A stretch of 64,000 bases of DNA from an uncultured Helicobacter sp. (GCA_944326445.1 CALVDZ010000001.1:62001-126000); one strand, 5' to 3'. Positions 17,197 to 26,711 are shown, counted from the first letter of the stretch. The notes: generated by a model not told the origin, from the letters alone. Made by a program: numbers and translations.

Positions 17197-18060
17197 ATGG
17201 CAAAAAAAAATAGGGGCTTAGGGCGCGGACTGGATGCGATTTTTGGGGAGGTTTCCCAAGCTTATGAAAATAGTATGGGAGATTCTGAACACGCGGTGCT
17301 TGAGCTAAGTGTGGAGATCATTAAGCCAAATCCTTATCAGCCAAGAAAGTATTTTGAAGAAAATGCCCTGCAGGAGCTAGCAGATTCTATCAAGGATCAC
17401 GGGCTTTTGCAGCCTATCGTGGTTTGTGAAGATGAAAATGGAGAGTATGTGCTGCTGGCTGGAGAGCGGCGATTGCGTGCTAGTAAGCTAGCTGGAATGC
17501 ACACTATCAGGGCGATAGTGGCTGATATAGATACTCACAAAATGCGAGAGTTGGCGCTTATAGAGAATATCCAACGCGCAGATCTTAATCCCATAGAATT
17601 GGCATATTCGTATCAAGAATTGCTTGATGAGTATGGCATTACCCACGAGGAGCTTTCACAAAGGATTAAAAAATCGCGGACACAAATCACAAATACTTTA
17701 AGATTATTAAGCCTTGAGGCATTTGTGCAAGAATCTCTCATAGAGGGCAAAATCACGCAAGGACATGCTAAGGTTTTGGTCACACTCTCACCACAGGAGC
17801 AGCGATTGGCGATGGATTCTATTATCGGTCAGAGGCTTAGCGTGCGTGATAGTGAAGCGTTGATTAAAAATATCAAAAACCCAAGCAAAATTCCTAGCAA
17901 ATCGCAGCCTAAAGCCAATATCGATAGAGAGCTTTTGAAGGAAGCGCAGGAGATTTTACGCCAAAATGCCTACAAAGCGAGTGTTAAGAACAATCAGATT
18001 TGTATAGAATTTTCTCAAGATGTAGAAATTCAGGCGTTTATTGAAAAAATTGCTCACTAA
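17197..18060 (+). CDS. parB: ParB/Spo0J chromosome-partition protein
   Basis: A 287-residue CTP-dependent DNA clamp that loads at parS. The N-terminal ParB/Srx-type domain is clear: PNPYQPRKYF, ELADSIKDHGLLQP and GERRLRASKLAG, the nucleotide-binding box. A central helix-turn-helix follows (ELSQRIKKSRTQITNTLRLL). The C-terminal dimer domain is shorter and Lys-rich. It forms an operon with parA. Its stop is followed by an AT-rich gap before the ATP synthase genes. Confidence 0.96.
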   Translation: MAKKNRGLGRGLDAIFGEVSQAYENSMGDSEHAVLELSVEIIKPNPYQPRKYFEENALQELADSIKDHGLLQPIVVCEDENGEYVLLAGERRLRASKLAGMHTIRAIVADIDTHKMRELALIENIQRADLNPIELAYSYQELLDEYGITHEELSQRIKKSRTQITNTLRLLSLEAFVQESLIEGKITQGHAKVLVTLSPQEQRLAMDSIIGQRLSVRDSEALIKNIKNPSKIPSKSQPKANIDRELLKEAQEILRQNAYKASVKNNQICIEFSQDVEIQAFIEKIAH

Positions 18061-18096
18061 ATTAAAAAGTTTAAGAAAATTCATAACTTAAATTGT

Positions 18097-18102
18097 TAAA
18101 AT
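18097..18102 (+). promoter_or_regulatory. Candidate -10 box (TAAAAT) for the ATP synthase operon
   Basis: The 107-base gap between parB and the first atp gene holds AT-rich DNA with a TAAAAT at 18097 and a second possible box TATAAG near 18120. Either could drive the atp operon separately from parAB. Which is used cannot be told from sequence. Confidence 0.3.
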
Positions 18103-18167
18103 AGGTTGAGAGTCTAGATTATAAGCGGACTTTAGGAGCTTAAATTTTAGGAAGGAGTGGCTTAGTT

Positions 18168-18593
18168 ATGGAAATATCAGTAAATTTTAAACTGATGATT
18201 TTGGTGTTTTGTTGTTTCATCATCTTACTCTTTTTGCTTAACCAATGGTTATATAAGCCTATGATTGCTTTTATGAATAAGCGTGATGAGATGATTAAAA
18301 AAGACTTGCAAGATACACAGGGCAATTTAGAGGAGATAGCAAAGATTCAAGAGGAGATAACCAAAACTATCAGTGACGCGCAGAGAGAGGCAAAAGAGAT
18401 TATCGAACAAGCCACGGCTAGAGAAAAGACACTTTTAGAAGAGAAATTAGCCGAAAAAAAGGCAGAGATTGAATCCAAAATGCTTGCGTTTAGGCAGGAG
18501 CTTTTGGGGTATCAGGAAGACTTAAGAAGTGATTTGGGCTCGCATATCGGGGAATACAAGCAGAGCATACGTAAAAAGCTTGAGCAAGTATAA
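18168..18593 (+). CDS. atpF': F0 ATP synthase subunit b' (peripheral stalk)
   Basis: A 141-residue protein with one N-terminal transmembrane helix (about residues 8-26, LMILVFCCFIILLFLLN) and a long charged coiled coil, as in b-type subunits. It is followed 3 bases later by a second b-type subunit, the paired b'/b arrangement of Helicobacter (HP1137/HP1136). It forms half of the peripheral stalk that holds the F1 head against rotation. GGAAGGAG precedes the ATG. Confidence 0.9.
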   Translation: MEISVNFKLMILVFCCFIILLFLLNQWLYKPMIAFMNKRDEMIKKDLQDTQGNLEEIAKIQEEITKTISDAQREAKEIIEQATAREKTLLEEKLAEKKAEIESKMLAFRQELLGYQEDLRSDLGSHIGEYKQSIRKKLEQV

Positions 18594-18596
18594 GGA

Positions 18597-19121
18597 GTGG
18601 CGATGAGACATATGATAACCATAATTTTGATGTTGGCATTACCCGGTGTTGCTTGTGCTGCGGGGAGTTTTGAGCAGAGTGATTTTATCCCGAGGCTTGT
18701 CAATTTTATATTGTTTGTGGCTATTTTGTGGTACTTCACGTTTGCGCGTATCAAGGCGATTTTTGTCAATCGCAGGGTTCATATAGCCTCACAGCTTGAG
18801 GAGATACAAAACAAACTCCATAAAGCCCAAAGGGAGAAAGCCGACGCTCTCAAAAAACTAGAAGAGAGTCAAGCGCGAGCACAGGAGATTGTCGAGATTG
18901 CCAAAAAGGAAGCGAGTATGATCTCGCAGCGTTTTGCTCAGCAGACACAGGCACAGATTCAAGCGATGATTCAGACGATGGAAGCAAATATGGAGTTTGA
19001 GCAGGCAAAAGCTATGCGAGAGGTTGTGGAATCTATTTTGAGTGAGGTAGTCCATTCAAAAGATGTGCAGCTTGAGAACAAGGATTATGTCAATATAATC
19101 ACAAAAAGGATTGCATCATGA
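18597..19121 (+). CDS. atpF: F0 ATP synthase subunit b
   Basis: A 174-residue stalk subunit. The N-terminus has a signal-like hydrophobic stretch (MITIILMLALPGVACAA), then a second hydrophobic helix (LVNFILFVAILWYFTF), then a coiled coil to the end. The extra N-terminal segment is like the H. pylori b subunit. Overlaps atpH by four bases (ATGA), so translation is likely coupled. Confidence 0.9.
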   Translation: MAMRHMITIILMLALPGVACAAGSFEQSDFIPRLVNFILFVAILWYFTFARIKAIFVNRRVHIASQLEEIQNKLHKAQREKADALKKLEESQARAQEIVEIAKKEASMISQRFAQQTQAQIQAMIQTMEANMEFEQAKAMREVVESILSEVVHSKDVQLENKDYVNIITKRIAS

Positions 19122-19648
19122 TGGATTTGGTAGCCAAAAAATACACAAGAGCTATTTTGGATAGTTTTTCTACTCAAGAAATAGAGCAGGTTATCACACT
19201 GCTATCCGCACTTAATAAGGCATTTGAGGATAAGTCGTTGAGAGATTTTATCCATTCACCATTTATCGAAAAAGCCAAAAAAGAGGAGTTGCTACTCGGT
19301 GTTTTTAGTGAGTGTGAGGAGAAGTTTGAGAATCTCATCAGACTTTTGGTGCGATCGGATAGAATCTCTGCTATACCGGGCATTGTAAGGACTCTTGAGA
19401 AAAAAATCCTCGCAGACAAAAAACAATATGTCGCGGTGCTTAAAATAAAAGAGGAGCTAGATTCCACAACCTTGCAAAATATCGCTAAAAGCCTATCGTC
19501 TAGGCTAAATGTCAATCTTGATGTGCGCCAAGAGAGGGCAGCCATTGATGGTATTAGATTGAGTGTGGAGGATTTGGGCGTTGAAATCTCGTTTTCTAAA
19601 GAGAGATTTTTCACAGATTTGACAAATCATATTCTAAAAGCAATTTAA
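19118..19648 (+). CDS. atpH: F1 ATP synthase delta subunit
   Basis: A 176-residue delta subunit that joins the b stalk to the top of the alpha3beta3 head. It has the usual helical N-domain (KKYTRAILDSF) and C-terminal ending (GVEISFSKERFFTDLTNHI). Two ATG codons overlap at 19118 and 19121; the first overlaps the atpF stop. Order b'-b-delta-alpha-gamma-beta-epsilon is conserved. Confidence 0.93.
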   Translation: MMDLVAKKYTRAILDSFSTQEIEQVITLLSALNKAFEDKSLRDFIHSPFIEKAKKEELLLGVFSECEEKFENLIRLLVRSDRISAIPGIVRTLEKKILADKKQYVAVLKIKEELDSTTLQNIAKSLSSRLNVNLDVRQERAAIDGIRLSVEDLGVEISFSKERFFTDLTNHILKAI

Positions 19649-19668
19649 ACCCAAAAAAGGAGTCGAAA

Positions 19669-21183
19669 GTGGTAGCAAAACTAAAATCAGAAGAAGTCAG
19701 CTCAATCATCAAGGAGCGCATAGAGAACTTTAATATCAATGTAGATATTAGTGAAACAGGTAGAGTCGTTACCTATGCCGATGGTGTGGCAAAGGTGTAT
19801 GGGCTTAATAATGTAATGTATTATGAGATGGTGGAGTTTGAGACAGGTGACATCGGCATTGCGATGAGTCTTGAAGAGTCGAGTGTCGGCGTTGTGGTAA
19901 TTGGTAGTGGTAAAGATATCAAAGAGGGTATTTCTGTTAAGAGATTAAAAAAACTTATGAAAGTGCCTGTCGGAGATAGCGTAGTAGGGCGTGTGATCAA
20001 TACCTTAGGCGATGCGATTGATGGCAAGGGTGCGATAGAGGCTAGCGAGTTTCGTTTCGTAGAGGAGAAAGCGCCGGGTATTATGGCGAGAAAATCTGTG
20101 CATGAGCCACTTCAGACGGGGATTAAGGCTATTGATGCGCTTGTGCCAATTGGTCGTGGTCAAAGAGAGCTTATCATTGGCGATAGACAGACAGGTAAAA
20201 CAACCGTTGCAATAGATTCTATCATCAACCAAAAAGGACAAGATGTCGTATGTATCTATGTGGCTGTGGGGCAAAAAGAATCCACAGTGGCGCAAGTGGT
20301 GCGAAAGCTAGAGGAGCACGGGGCGATGGAATACACAGTTGTGGTTAATGCTCCTGCTTCGTCTTCTGCCGCAATGCAATTCCTCGCTCCATACACAGGC
20401 GTTACTATCGGTGAATACTTTAGGGATAATGGACGCCACGCGCTCATTATCTATGATGATTTGAGCAAGCACGCGGTGGCATACCGAGAGATGTCACTTA
20501 TTCTTAGGAGACCACCGGGACGCGAGGCATTCCCCGGAGATGTGTTCTACCTCCACTCACGACTTCTTGAGCGTGCCGCGAAGCTTAGTGATGAGTTGGG
20601 TGCGGGCTCTTTGACTGCGTTACCTATCATTGAGACATTGGCGGGAGATATCTCAGCTTACATTCCAACCAATGTGATCTCCATTACAGATGGACAGATA
20701 TTCCTAGAAACAGATTTGTTTAACTCCGGTGTGCGTCCTGCGATCAATGTGGGCTTGTCGGTTTCTCGTGTGGGTGGTGCTGCACAAATCAAAGCTACAA
20801 AGCAAGTTTCAGGGACACTAAGACTTGATCTTGCGCAATATAGAGAGTTGCAAGCATTCTCACAATTTGCCTCTGATCTTGATGAGGTGAGTCGTAAGCA
20901 GCTTGAGAGAGGGCAAAGAATGGTTGAAGTGCTCAAGCAGCCTCCGTATTCGCCACTTGCGATTGAAAAGCAGATTGTGCTCATCTATGCGGGCGCAAAT
21001 GGTTTCCTTGATGATATTCCTGCTAGTAAAGTTTTGGATTTTGAGGCGGAGTTTTATCCATTCTTGGAGGCGAGATTCCCTAAGATTTTTGAAGATATCC
21101 GCGCTAAGAAAGCTTTAGACAAAGATATGGAAGAAGAGCTTACTAACGCACTTAAAGAGTTCAAAACAAGCTTTTCTGCATAA
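19669..21183 (+). CDS. atpA: F1 ATP synthase alpha subunit
   Basis: A 504-residue non-catalytic nucleotide-binding subunit. The P-loop GDRQTGKTT is near residue 170; the alpha-specific signature PAINVGLSVSRVGG is further on. The start is GTG at 19669, preceded by AAAGGAG. Length and order are standard. Base use is plainer and richer in ATG/AAT codons than the accessory genes, as expected for a highly expressed gene. Confidence 0.98.
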   Translation: MVAKLKSEEVSSIIKERIENFNINVDISETGRVVTYADGVAKVYGLNNVMYYEMVEFETGDIGIAMSLEESSVGVVVIGSGKDIKEGISVKRLKKLMKVPVGDSVVGRVINTLGDAIDGKGAIEASEFRFVEEKAPGIMARKSVHEPLQTGIKAIDALVPIGRGQRELIIGDRQTGKTTVAIDSIINQKGQDVVCIYVAVGQKESTVAQVVRKLEEHGAMEYTVVVNAPASSSAAMQFLAPYTGVTIGEYFRDNGRHALIIYDDLSKHAVAYREMSLILRRPPGREAFPGDVFYLHSRLLERAAKLSDELGAGSLTALPIIETLAGDISAYIPTNVISITDGQIFLETDLFNSGVRPAINVGLSVSRVGGAAQIKATKQVSGTLRLDLAQYRELQAFSQFASDLDEVSRKQLERGQRMVEVLKQPPYSPLAIEKQIVLIYAGANGFLDDIPASKVLDFEAEFYPFLEARFPKIFEDIRAKKALDKDMEEELTNALKEFKTSFSA

Positions 21184-21200
21184 GAGATAAGGAGTAATGG

Positions 21201-22103
21201 ATGGGCGGTAATCTTAAAGACATAAGACGGAAGATTACAAGCGTAAAAAACACGCAGAAAACAACGCGTGCGATGAAGCTTGTTTCGACCTCCAAGCTGA
21301 AAAAAACGGAAGAATTAGCAAGGCGTTCTAAGGTGTATTCGCAAAAGCTCAATGAAATGTTTGATGAAATCGTCCGCAAAATTCTTGTAAAGGGTGTTGA
21401 AAATATCAATAGCAAATATTTTTTGGGCTCCAAACCACGGGAGATTAAAAAAATTGATATCGTATTTATCACTGCTGACAAGGGCTTATGTGGTGGTTTC
21501 AATCAATCCACAATTAAAGAAGTAGTGCGCCTTATGAAGCATTACAAAGAGCAGAATGTCAAGGTGCGTTTGCGTGGTATTGGCAAAAAAGGGATTTCAT
21601 TTTTTACATTCAATGATGTTGAAGTGCTTGATAGGGTTGTGGGACTTAGCGCAATGCCTACATATGAGGGGGCTGCACAATTTATCCAAAATGTCGTCAA
21701 GGATTTTTTTGATGGGCTTACCGATGAGGTTATCATTGTGCATAATGGCTTTAAAAATATGATCTCTCAAGTGTTAGAAACTCGCGCTTTGCTTCCACTA
21801 ACGATTAATATTGATGTGCAGAAAGCTCTTGAAGAGCACGATACGATGAGTATAGAATCTGAGGAAGTGGAAGATGTGCTCTTAGATCAGCTTGCGCAAA
21901 AATATGTGGAATACAATATGTATTACGCACTGATAGATTCTCTAGCAGCAGAACATAGTGCGAGGGTGCAGGCTATGGATGCCGCTACAAGTAATGCGGG
22001 TGATTTGGTAAAAAGTCTTAGTGTCGCTTACAATAAAGCGCGTCAAGAATCGATTACAACCGAGCTTGTTGAGATCAATGCCGGTGTTGAGGCGATGAAA
22101 TAA
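21201..22103 (+). CDS. atpG: F1 ATP synthase gamma subunit
   Basis: A 300-residue central rotor shaft. N- and C-terminal coiled-coil helices are clear (IRRKITSVKNTQKTTRAMKL; end SVAYNKARQESITTELVEI), and the signature ITADKGLCGGFN is present. AAGGAG precedes the ATG. Part of the atp operon. Confidence 0.97.
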   Translation: MGGNLKDIRRKITSVKNTQKTTRAMKLVSTSKLKKTEELARRSKVYSQKLNEMFDEIVRKILVKGVENINSKYFLGSKPREIKKIDIVFITADKGLCGGFNQSTIKEVVRLMKHYKEQNVKVRLRGIGKKGISFFTFNDVEVLDRVVGLSAMPTYEGAAQFIQNVVKDFFDGLTDEVIIVHNGFKNMISQVLETRALLPLTINIDVQKALEEHDTMSIESEEVEDVLLDQLAQKYVEYNMYYALIDSLAAEHSARVQAMDAATSNAGDLVKSLSVAYNKARQESITTELVEINAGVEAMK

Positions 22104-22121
22104 ATCTAAAGAGGAGAAAAA

Positions 22122-23525
22122 ATGCAAGGTAAGATTATACAGGTTATGGGACCAGTTGTGGATATAGAGTTTGATTCCTATCTACCATTTGTTAATGAAG
22201 CCGTAGATGTGGAGTTTGATGTAGAAGGGCGTAAGAATAAGCTTGTGCTTGAAGTGGTGGGGCATTTGGGCGATAATCGTGTCCGCACCATTGCTATGGA
22301 TATGACGGAGGGCTTGACAAGAGGCGAGAGTGTCAAGGCTCGTGGTAAGATGATTGAAGTGCCCGTAGGCGAGGCAGTTTTGGGCAGAATCTTTAATGTA
22401 ACGGGCGATGTTATAGACGGTGGTGAGCCGATAAACACAGATCTTAAGTGGCCTATCCACAGAGAAGCTCCGACATTTGATAACCAAAGCACCAAAACAG
22501 AAATGTTTGAAACAGGTATCAAAGTGGTGGATTTGCTCGCACCATACTCTAAGGGTGGTAAAGTAGGCTTGTTTGGTGGTGCCGGCGTGGGTAAAACCGT
22601 GGTGATTATGGAGCTTATCCACAATGTCGCCTATAAGCATAGCGGATATTCTGTGTTTGCTGGCGTGGGCGAGCGCACAAGAGAGGGGAACGATCTCTAT
22701 AACGAAATGCAAGAGGGCGGCGTGCTCGATAAAGTGGCATTGTGCTATGGACAGATGAATGAGCCACCGGGAGCGAGAAATAGAATCGCATTTACAGGAC
22801 TTACTATGGCAGAGTATTTTAGAGACGAGAAAGGCTTAGATGTGCTTATGTTTATTGATAATATCTTTAGATACGCGCAATCTGGTGCCGAAATGTCTGC
22901 GCTTTTGGGACGCATTCCTTCAGCGGTGGGCTATCAGCCTACACTTGCTAGTGAGATGGGTAAATTGCAAGAGCGCATTACTTCAACAAAGAAAGGTTCC
23001 ATTACCTCTGTACAAGCGGTGTATGTGCCAGCTGATGACTTGACTGACCCCGCTCCTGCGTCGGTGTTCTCGCATCTTGATGCCACTACGGTTCTTAATA
23101 GAAAGCTTACAGAAAAGGGCATCTATCCTGCGGTGGATCCTCTAGATTCTACTTCGAGGATTTTGGATCCACAAGTAGTGGGTGAGACGCATTATAAAAT
23201 TGCTACGGGTGTGCAGCAGATTTTACAAAAATACAAAGATTTGCAAGACATTATCGCGATTTTGGGTATGGATGAGCTTTCTGAAGAAGACAAGCAAACT
23301 GTGGATAGAGCGAGAAAAATCGAGAAATTCCTCTCTCAGCCATTCTTCGTAGCAGAGGTCTTTACGGGAAGTCCGGGCAAATATGTAACGCTTGAAGAGA
23401 CACTAGAGGGCTTTAAGGGGATTTTGTCAGGGAAATACGATCATATCCCAGAAAATGCCTTCTATATGGTAGGCAATATCCAAGAAGCACTAGAAAAGGC
23501 AGAAAAACTTAAGGCAAAGGCATAG
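22122..23525 (+). CDS. atpD: F1 ATP synthase beta subunit (catalytic)
   Basis: A 467-residue catalytic subunit. The P-loop GGAGVGKTV is near residue 150; the Walker B region FIDNIFRYAQSG and the ALLGRIPSAVGYQPTL box follow. The usual FRFSQAG is FRYAQSG, a variant compatible with function. GAGGAG precedes the ATG. Confidence 0.98.
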   Translation: MQGKIIQVMGPVVDIEFDSYLPFVNEAVDVEFDVEGRKNKLVLEVVGHLGDNRVRTIAMDMTEGLTRGESVKARGKMIEVPVGEAVLGRIFNVTGDVIDGGEPINTDLKWPIHREAPTFDNQSTKTEMFETGIKVVDLLAPYSKGGKVGLFGGAGVGKTVVIMELIHNVAYKHSGYSVFAGVGERTREGNDLYNEMQEGGVLDKVALCYGQMNEPPGARNRIAFTGLTMAEYFRDEKGLDVLMFIDNIFRYAQSGAEMSALLGRIPSAVGYQPTLASEMGKLQERITSTKKGSITSVQAVYVPADDLTDPAPASVFSHLDATTVLNRKLTEKGIYPAVDPLDSTSRILDPQVVGETHYKIATGVQQILQKYKDLQDIIAILGMDELSEEDKQTVDRARKIEKFLSQPFFVAEVFTGSPGKYVTLEETLEGFKGILSGKYDHIPENAFYMVGNIQEALEKAEKLKAKA

Positions 23526-23540
23526 CAGGAGGGCGATAGT

Positions 23541-23933
23541 ATGGAAACTTTAATGCTAAGTATCGTAACCCCTTATGGCAAAATATACGATGGAGCGGTG
23601 CAGTCAGTAGTGATGCCCGGTAGCGAGGGGGAGTTTGGCGTCTATCCGGGGCATTGCAATCTCCTCTCTTCGCTAAAAACTGGTGTTATTGAGATTTTTA
23701 TGCCTAGTGGAGATTCAGAGCTTGTAGCGATTAATTGGGGTTATGCCGAGGTTTCGCCGCACAAAGTCGATGTTATAGCCGATGGTGCGGTATCTATCAA
23801 TGGTAGCACAGAAGATCAAGTGGCTGCTGCTATTGATGATGCTAGAAAGCTTTTAGAAGAGGCGAGCAACGATCGTGTCGCTATCTCCTCTGTCGTTTCA
23901 CGCATAGAGACTGCCGCACGCACAAAATTTTAG
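23541..23933 (+). CDS. atpC: F1 ATP synthase epsilon subunit
   Basis: A 130-residue subunit of the rotor base that regulates hydrolysis. The N-terminal beta-sandwich is intact (LSIVTPYGKIYDG, VVMPGSEGEFGVYPGH) and the C-terminal helical hairpin is present (AAIDDARKLLEEA). It ends the atp operon and is followed at once by a hairpin with a T tract. Confidence 0.96.
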   Translation: METLMLSIVTPYGKIYDGAVQSVVMPGSEGEFGVYPGHCNLLSSLKTGVIEIFMPSGDSELVAINWGYAEVSPHKVDVIADGAVSINGSTEDQVAAAIDDARKLLEEASNDRVAISSVVSRIETAARTKF

Positions 23934-23935
23934 AT

Positions 23936-23962
23936 TCACAAACTCACATTTTGTGATTTTTT
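23936..23962 (+). terminator. Intrinsic terminator after atpC
   Basis: A 7-bp stem TCACAAA/TTTGTGA with a 7-base loop, followed by six T residues (23957-23962). The stem is AT-rich and modest, so partial read-through into exbB is likely. It may set the stoichiometry between the ATP synthase and the downstream energiser genes. Confidence 0.6.
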
Positions 23963-23974
23963 GTAGAGGTTTGT

Positions 23975-24547
23975 ATGGATACTTTTTTGGTGTTTATCGC
24001 CCAGAGCACGCCTGTTACTCTTGTGGTGCTTGGGTGGCTTAGTCTCTATTTTTTGACTACTTTATGGATTTATATTTACAAAACTTTCACGCTTGGGGAT
24101 TGGCTCTCTAGAGAGCAACACAATGTCGATTTGCTGAGCACAAGCCCTGTGAGTATTCCCAAAAACGCCATTCTCGCTACGCTCTTAAATAGCCACAATA
24201 TCATCGATGCGGATTTGTTACAGGTTTGGAAAACTAGAGCTATACAAAAAGCCACGCGGGGACTTGTGTTTTTGAGTATCATCTCATCGACTGCGCCTTT
24301 TATCGGGCTTTTTGGCACGGTGGTGGAGATATTGGAGGCGTTTTCGCATCTCGGCGGTGGCAATGTGTCTTTTGATATCATCGCACCCGTGATTTCTAAG
24401 GCTCTCGTGGCTACTGCTTGCGGGATTTTGGTGGCTATTCCGGCGTATTCGTTTTATCTCCTTTTAAAGCGCAAAGCCTACAACATAGGCGTTTGTATCC
24501 AAATGCAAATAAACCTTATGTTAAGTTCGCAAAGAAATAGTCTATGA
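23975..24547 (+). CDS. exbB: ExbB/TolQ-family proton channel protein
   Basis: A 190-residue inner-membrane protein of the MotA/TolQ/ExbB family with three transmembrane segments (about 12-36, 92-115, 140-163). The last two carry the family's small-residue motifs (STAPFIGLFGTV, ISKALVATACGI). With the next two genes it should form a proton-driven motor coupled to the outer membrane. The downstream gene is TolA/TonB-like; HP1130 is in the same place. Calling it TolQ instead is possible. Confidence 0.9.
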   Translation: MDTFLVFIAQSTPVTLVVLGWLSLYFLTTLWIYIYKTFTLGDWLSREQHNVDLLSTSPVSIPKNAILATLLNSHNIIDADLLQVWKTRAIQKATRGLVFLSIISSTAPFIGLFGTVVEILEAFSHLGGGNVSFDIIAPVISKALVATACGILVAIPAYSFYLLLKRKAYNIGVCIQMQINLMLSSQRNSL

Positions 24548-24945
24548 GAGAAGATGAGTTCGATCTCGATGAGAAGCCCGAGCTAAATATCACGCCTCTA
24601 GTGGATGTGATGCTTGTGCTCCTAGCGATTTTGATGATAGGCATACCAACCATAACCTACCAAGAGGACATTGCGCTACCCCGTGGCTCAAAAAGCAAGA
24701 AGCTCGCCCAAGATTCTATCCTAGAAGTGCGTGTGAGTCTAGATAGAAAGGTGTATGTGCGAGATGAAGTCTATGATCTCGCGACTTTTGGAGAAAATTT
24801 TGTGCTAAAAAGCGCACGCTTTGACAAAAATATTCCCATTTTCATACGCGCTGACAAAGCCCTGCTGTATGATGATGTGATTTATGTCCTCAAATCCCTC
24901 AAAGAATCTGGTTTTTTAAAGGTTTCGCTCGTTACAGGTGGTTAG
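24544..24945 (+). CDS. exbD: ExbD/TolR-family protein
   Basis: A 133-residue protein with one N-terminal transmembrane helix bearing the essential proton-carrying aspartate (NITPLVDVMLVLL) and a periplasmic domain. The start overlaps the exbB stop (ATGA). It partners ExbB/TolQ in converting the proton gradient into movement. Confidence 0.93.
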   Translation: MREDEFDLDEKPELNITPLVDVMLVLLAILMIGIPTITYQEDIALPRGSKSKKLAQDSILEVRVSLDRKVYVRDEVYDLATFGENFVLKSARFDKNIPIFIRADKALLYDDVIYVLKSLKESGFLKVSLVTGG

Positions 24946-25656
24946 ATGCGCTTTAATTTTGTGATGTTTGTGGCGAGTGGCGTGATTGCATTTTGCTTCT
25001 ATGCCTTGCTTGTGTTGTTTTTCTTTGGGGCATTTAGGGGAGAGCCTACCAAATACACCACCCTGCCAGAATCTGCAATCACAATCCAATCTATTGATAT
25101 ACAAGCCTACCTCGATCTTACACCCAAACAAGAATCCAAGCCCCAAAATCCCACAAGCAATCCCCTCGAGGGCAGTGGTATCAAAAATATGTTTGCCCAA
25201 ATTGATGCCAATGCCTTTGCCAAATCCCAAGAAACCCCTGATGATCGCGACAAGCATGCCCAAAATGCCAAAAAACTTAGCGATCTCGCGCAGCAAAGCA
25301 AGGACTTGCACCAACAACTTCATAACCTCAATACCACCATCACAATCCAAAATGAGAGCGCGCAGCAAGAGGATGGTGCGTATGATGAATGGTTTGCCAT
25401 AATTAGCAAGATTTTGCTCTCGCATTGGGACAGACGCTCGCAATTTTTGGCTCCGGATTTGGAGGGCGTGGTGGTGTTTGAGATTAGCGCGCAGGGGAAA
25501 ATGCACTATATGGTTAAGCGATACGCGCTTGATGATGCCTTTGATCGTGCGCTTGATGCCACACTCAAAGAGCTAGAAACCTACCCTTTCCCCCCGCCAA
25601 AGAGCACAAAGAGTTTTAGTGTGAGTTTTGGGAGTCTTAGGAGCAAAAATCGCTAG
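24946..25656 (+). CDS. TolA/TonB-like periplasmic energy transducer
   Basis: A 236-residue protein starting on the base after the exbD stop. It has one N-terminal transmembrane helix (about 8-30), a charged and Gln/Asn-rich central region (residues 50-130), and a C-terminal alpha/beta domain of TonB/TolA type (GVVVFEISAQGKMHY, ALDATLKELETYPFPPP). It should span the periplasm and be driven by ExbB/ExbD. In H. pylori tolB and pal lie a little further on; here they are missing and a reverse-strand gene overlaps the end by four bases. Confidence 0.75.
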   Translation: MRFNFVMFVASGVIAFCFYALLVLFFFGAFRGEPTKYTTLPESAITIQSIDIQAYLDLTPKQESKPQNPTSNPLEGSGIKNMFAQIDANAFAKSQETPDDRDKHAQNAKKLSDLAQQSKDLHQQLHNLNTTITIQNESAQQEDGAYDEWFAIISKILLSHWDRRSQFLAPDLEGVVVFEISAQGKMHYMVKRYALDDAFDRALDATLKELETYPFPPPKSTKSFSVSFGSLRSKNR

Positions 25657-26651
25657 AGGCATACATACACTAAGCCATATCCGCCAAAAATCAGTATGAG
25701 TGCCAGCACAAAAGCAAGCCCAAATGCCTTGCCTCCAGAATCTAGGAATTTTTTGAAATCAATCTGCAGCCCCAACGCACTCATCGCCATCACGAGTAAA
25801 AATGTAGAGGCACTCTCCCCGCTAGAGATGAGCCACTCGGGCATGGTAATCACGGAGTTTAGCACCACCACACCCAAAAACCCAAAGGCAAACCACGGGA
25901 TATGCAGGTTGCGCTTGGCTCCGCTTTGTGTGGAGGCAAAGAGCAGTGGCACGATAAGGAGCACGGGGATTAGCAAAAGCACGCGTATCATCTTGATAAT
26001 CACAGCGATTTTTTCCGCTTCAGGCGAGATCCCGCTGCCTGCACCCACGACATTTGCCACCTCGTGCAGCGTCGCACCCACATACACGCCCCACTGAATC
26101 TCGCTAAGCCCGAGGCTTGAGATCGCATACGCAAGCGGATACAAAAACATCGAGATGAGTCCAAACACCACTACGCTCCCCACGGCGATGATGCCTTTGT
26201 AGGGTTGGGATTTGATACTAGATTCTATAGCGAGCACCGCCGCCGCGCCGCATATCGCACTCCCCCCACTTACAAGCAGCGCAAGCTCTCTATCTAGCCC
26301 AAACACCTTCACCCCAATCACGCTCCCAAGCACCAAAATCCCCACCACCACGCTAAGACTAATGAGCGTGCCAGAGAGCCCCACGCTCATAATGCCCTCA
26401 AGACTTACGCGAAATCCATAGAGGATAATCCCTAGCCGCAAAAGCTTTTTGGCACTTAGTGTTACGCCTTTTTCACAGGATTGTTGGGCATTGCGATAGA
26501 GTGATGAAGCGAGGACACCTAGCACTATGCCTATGATGAGCGGCGAGATATGGTAGCGCGCCAGTGCGTCGAGTGAGGCGATATATAGGCTCCCAAGCGC
26601 GATGAGAAGCACGAGAGCCAAGCCATTGATAAAGTCGTAAAAATGTCGCAT
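25653..26651 (-). CDS. YeiH-family (UPF0324) integral membrane protein
   Basis: A 332-residue protein with about ten transmembrane segments. Glycine-rich loops typical of UPF0324/YeiH are seen: SGGSAICGAAAVLA, YVGATLHEVANVVGAG and ALGLQIDFKKF. The family is often annotated as putative sulfate exporters; the substrate is not firmly known and I infer none here. It converges on and overlaps the TolA-like gene by 4 bases, marking a break in the conserved Tol gene order. Confidence 0.85.
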   Translation of the reverse strand: MRHFYDFINGLALVLLIALGSLYIASLDALARYHISPLIIGIVLGVLASSLYRNAQQSCEKGVTLSAKKLLRLGIILYGFRVSLEGIMSVGLSGTLISLSVVVGILVLGSVIGVKVFGLDRELALLVSGGSAICGAAAVLAIESSIKSQPYKGIIAVGSVVVFGLISMFLYPLAYAISSLGLSEIQWGVYVGATLHEVANVVGAGSGISPEAEKIAVIIKMIRVLLLIPVLLIVPLLFASTQSGAKRNLHIPWFAFGFLGVVVLNSVITMPEWLISSGESASTFLLVMAMSALGLQIDFKKFLDSGGKAFGLAFVLALILIFGGYGLVYVCL

Positions 26652-26711
26652 ATCTTTCCTTTGGTATGAGGTTAAGAAAGTATATCCAATCTTTTTGGAG
26701 GTTGCGTGGCT

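Noticed and set aside
25696..26421. Forward-strand open frames inside the yeiH gene
   Set aside because: Antisense shadows of a well-supported membrane protein, with no ribosome sites or family match.
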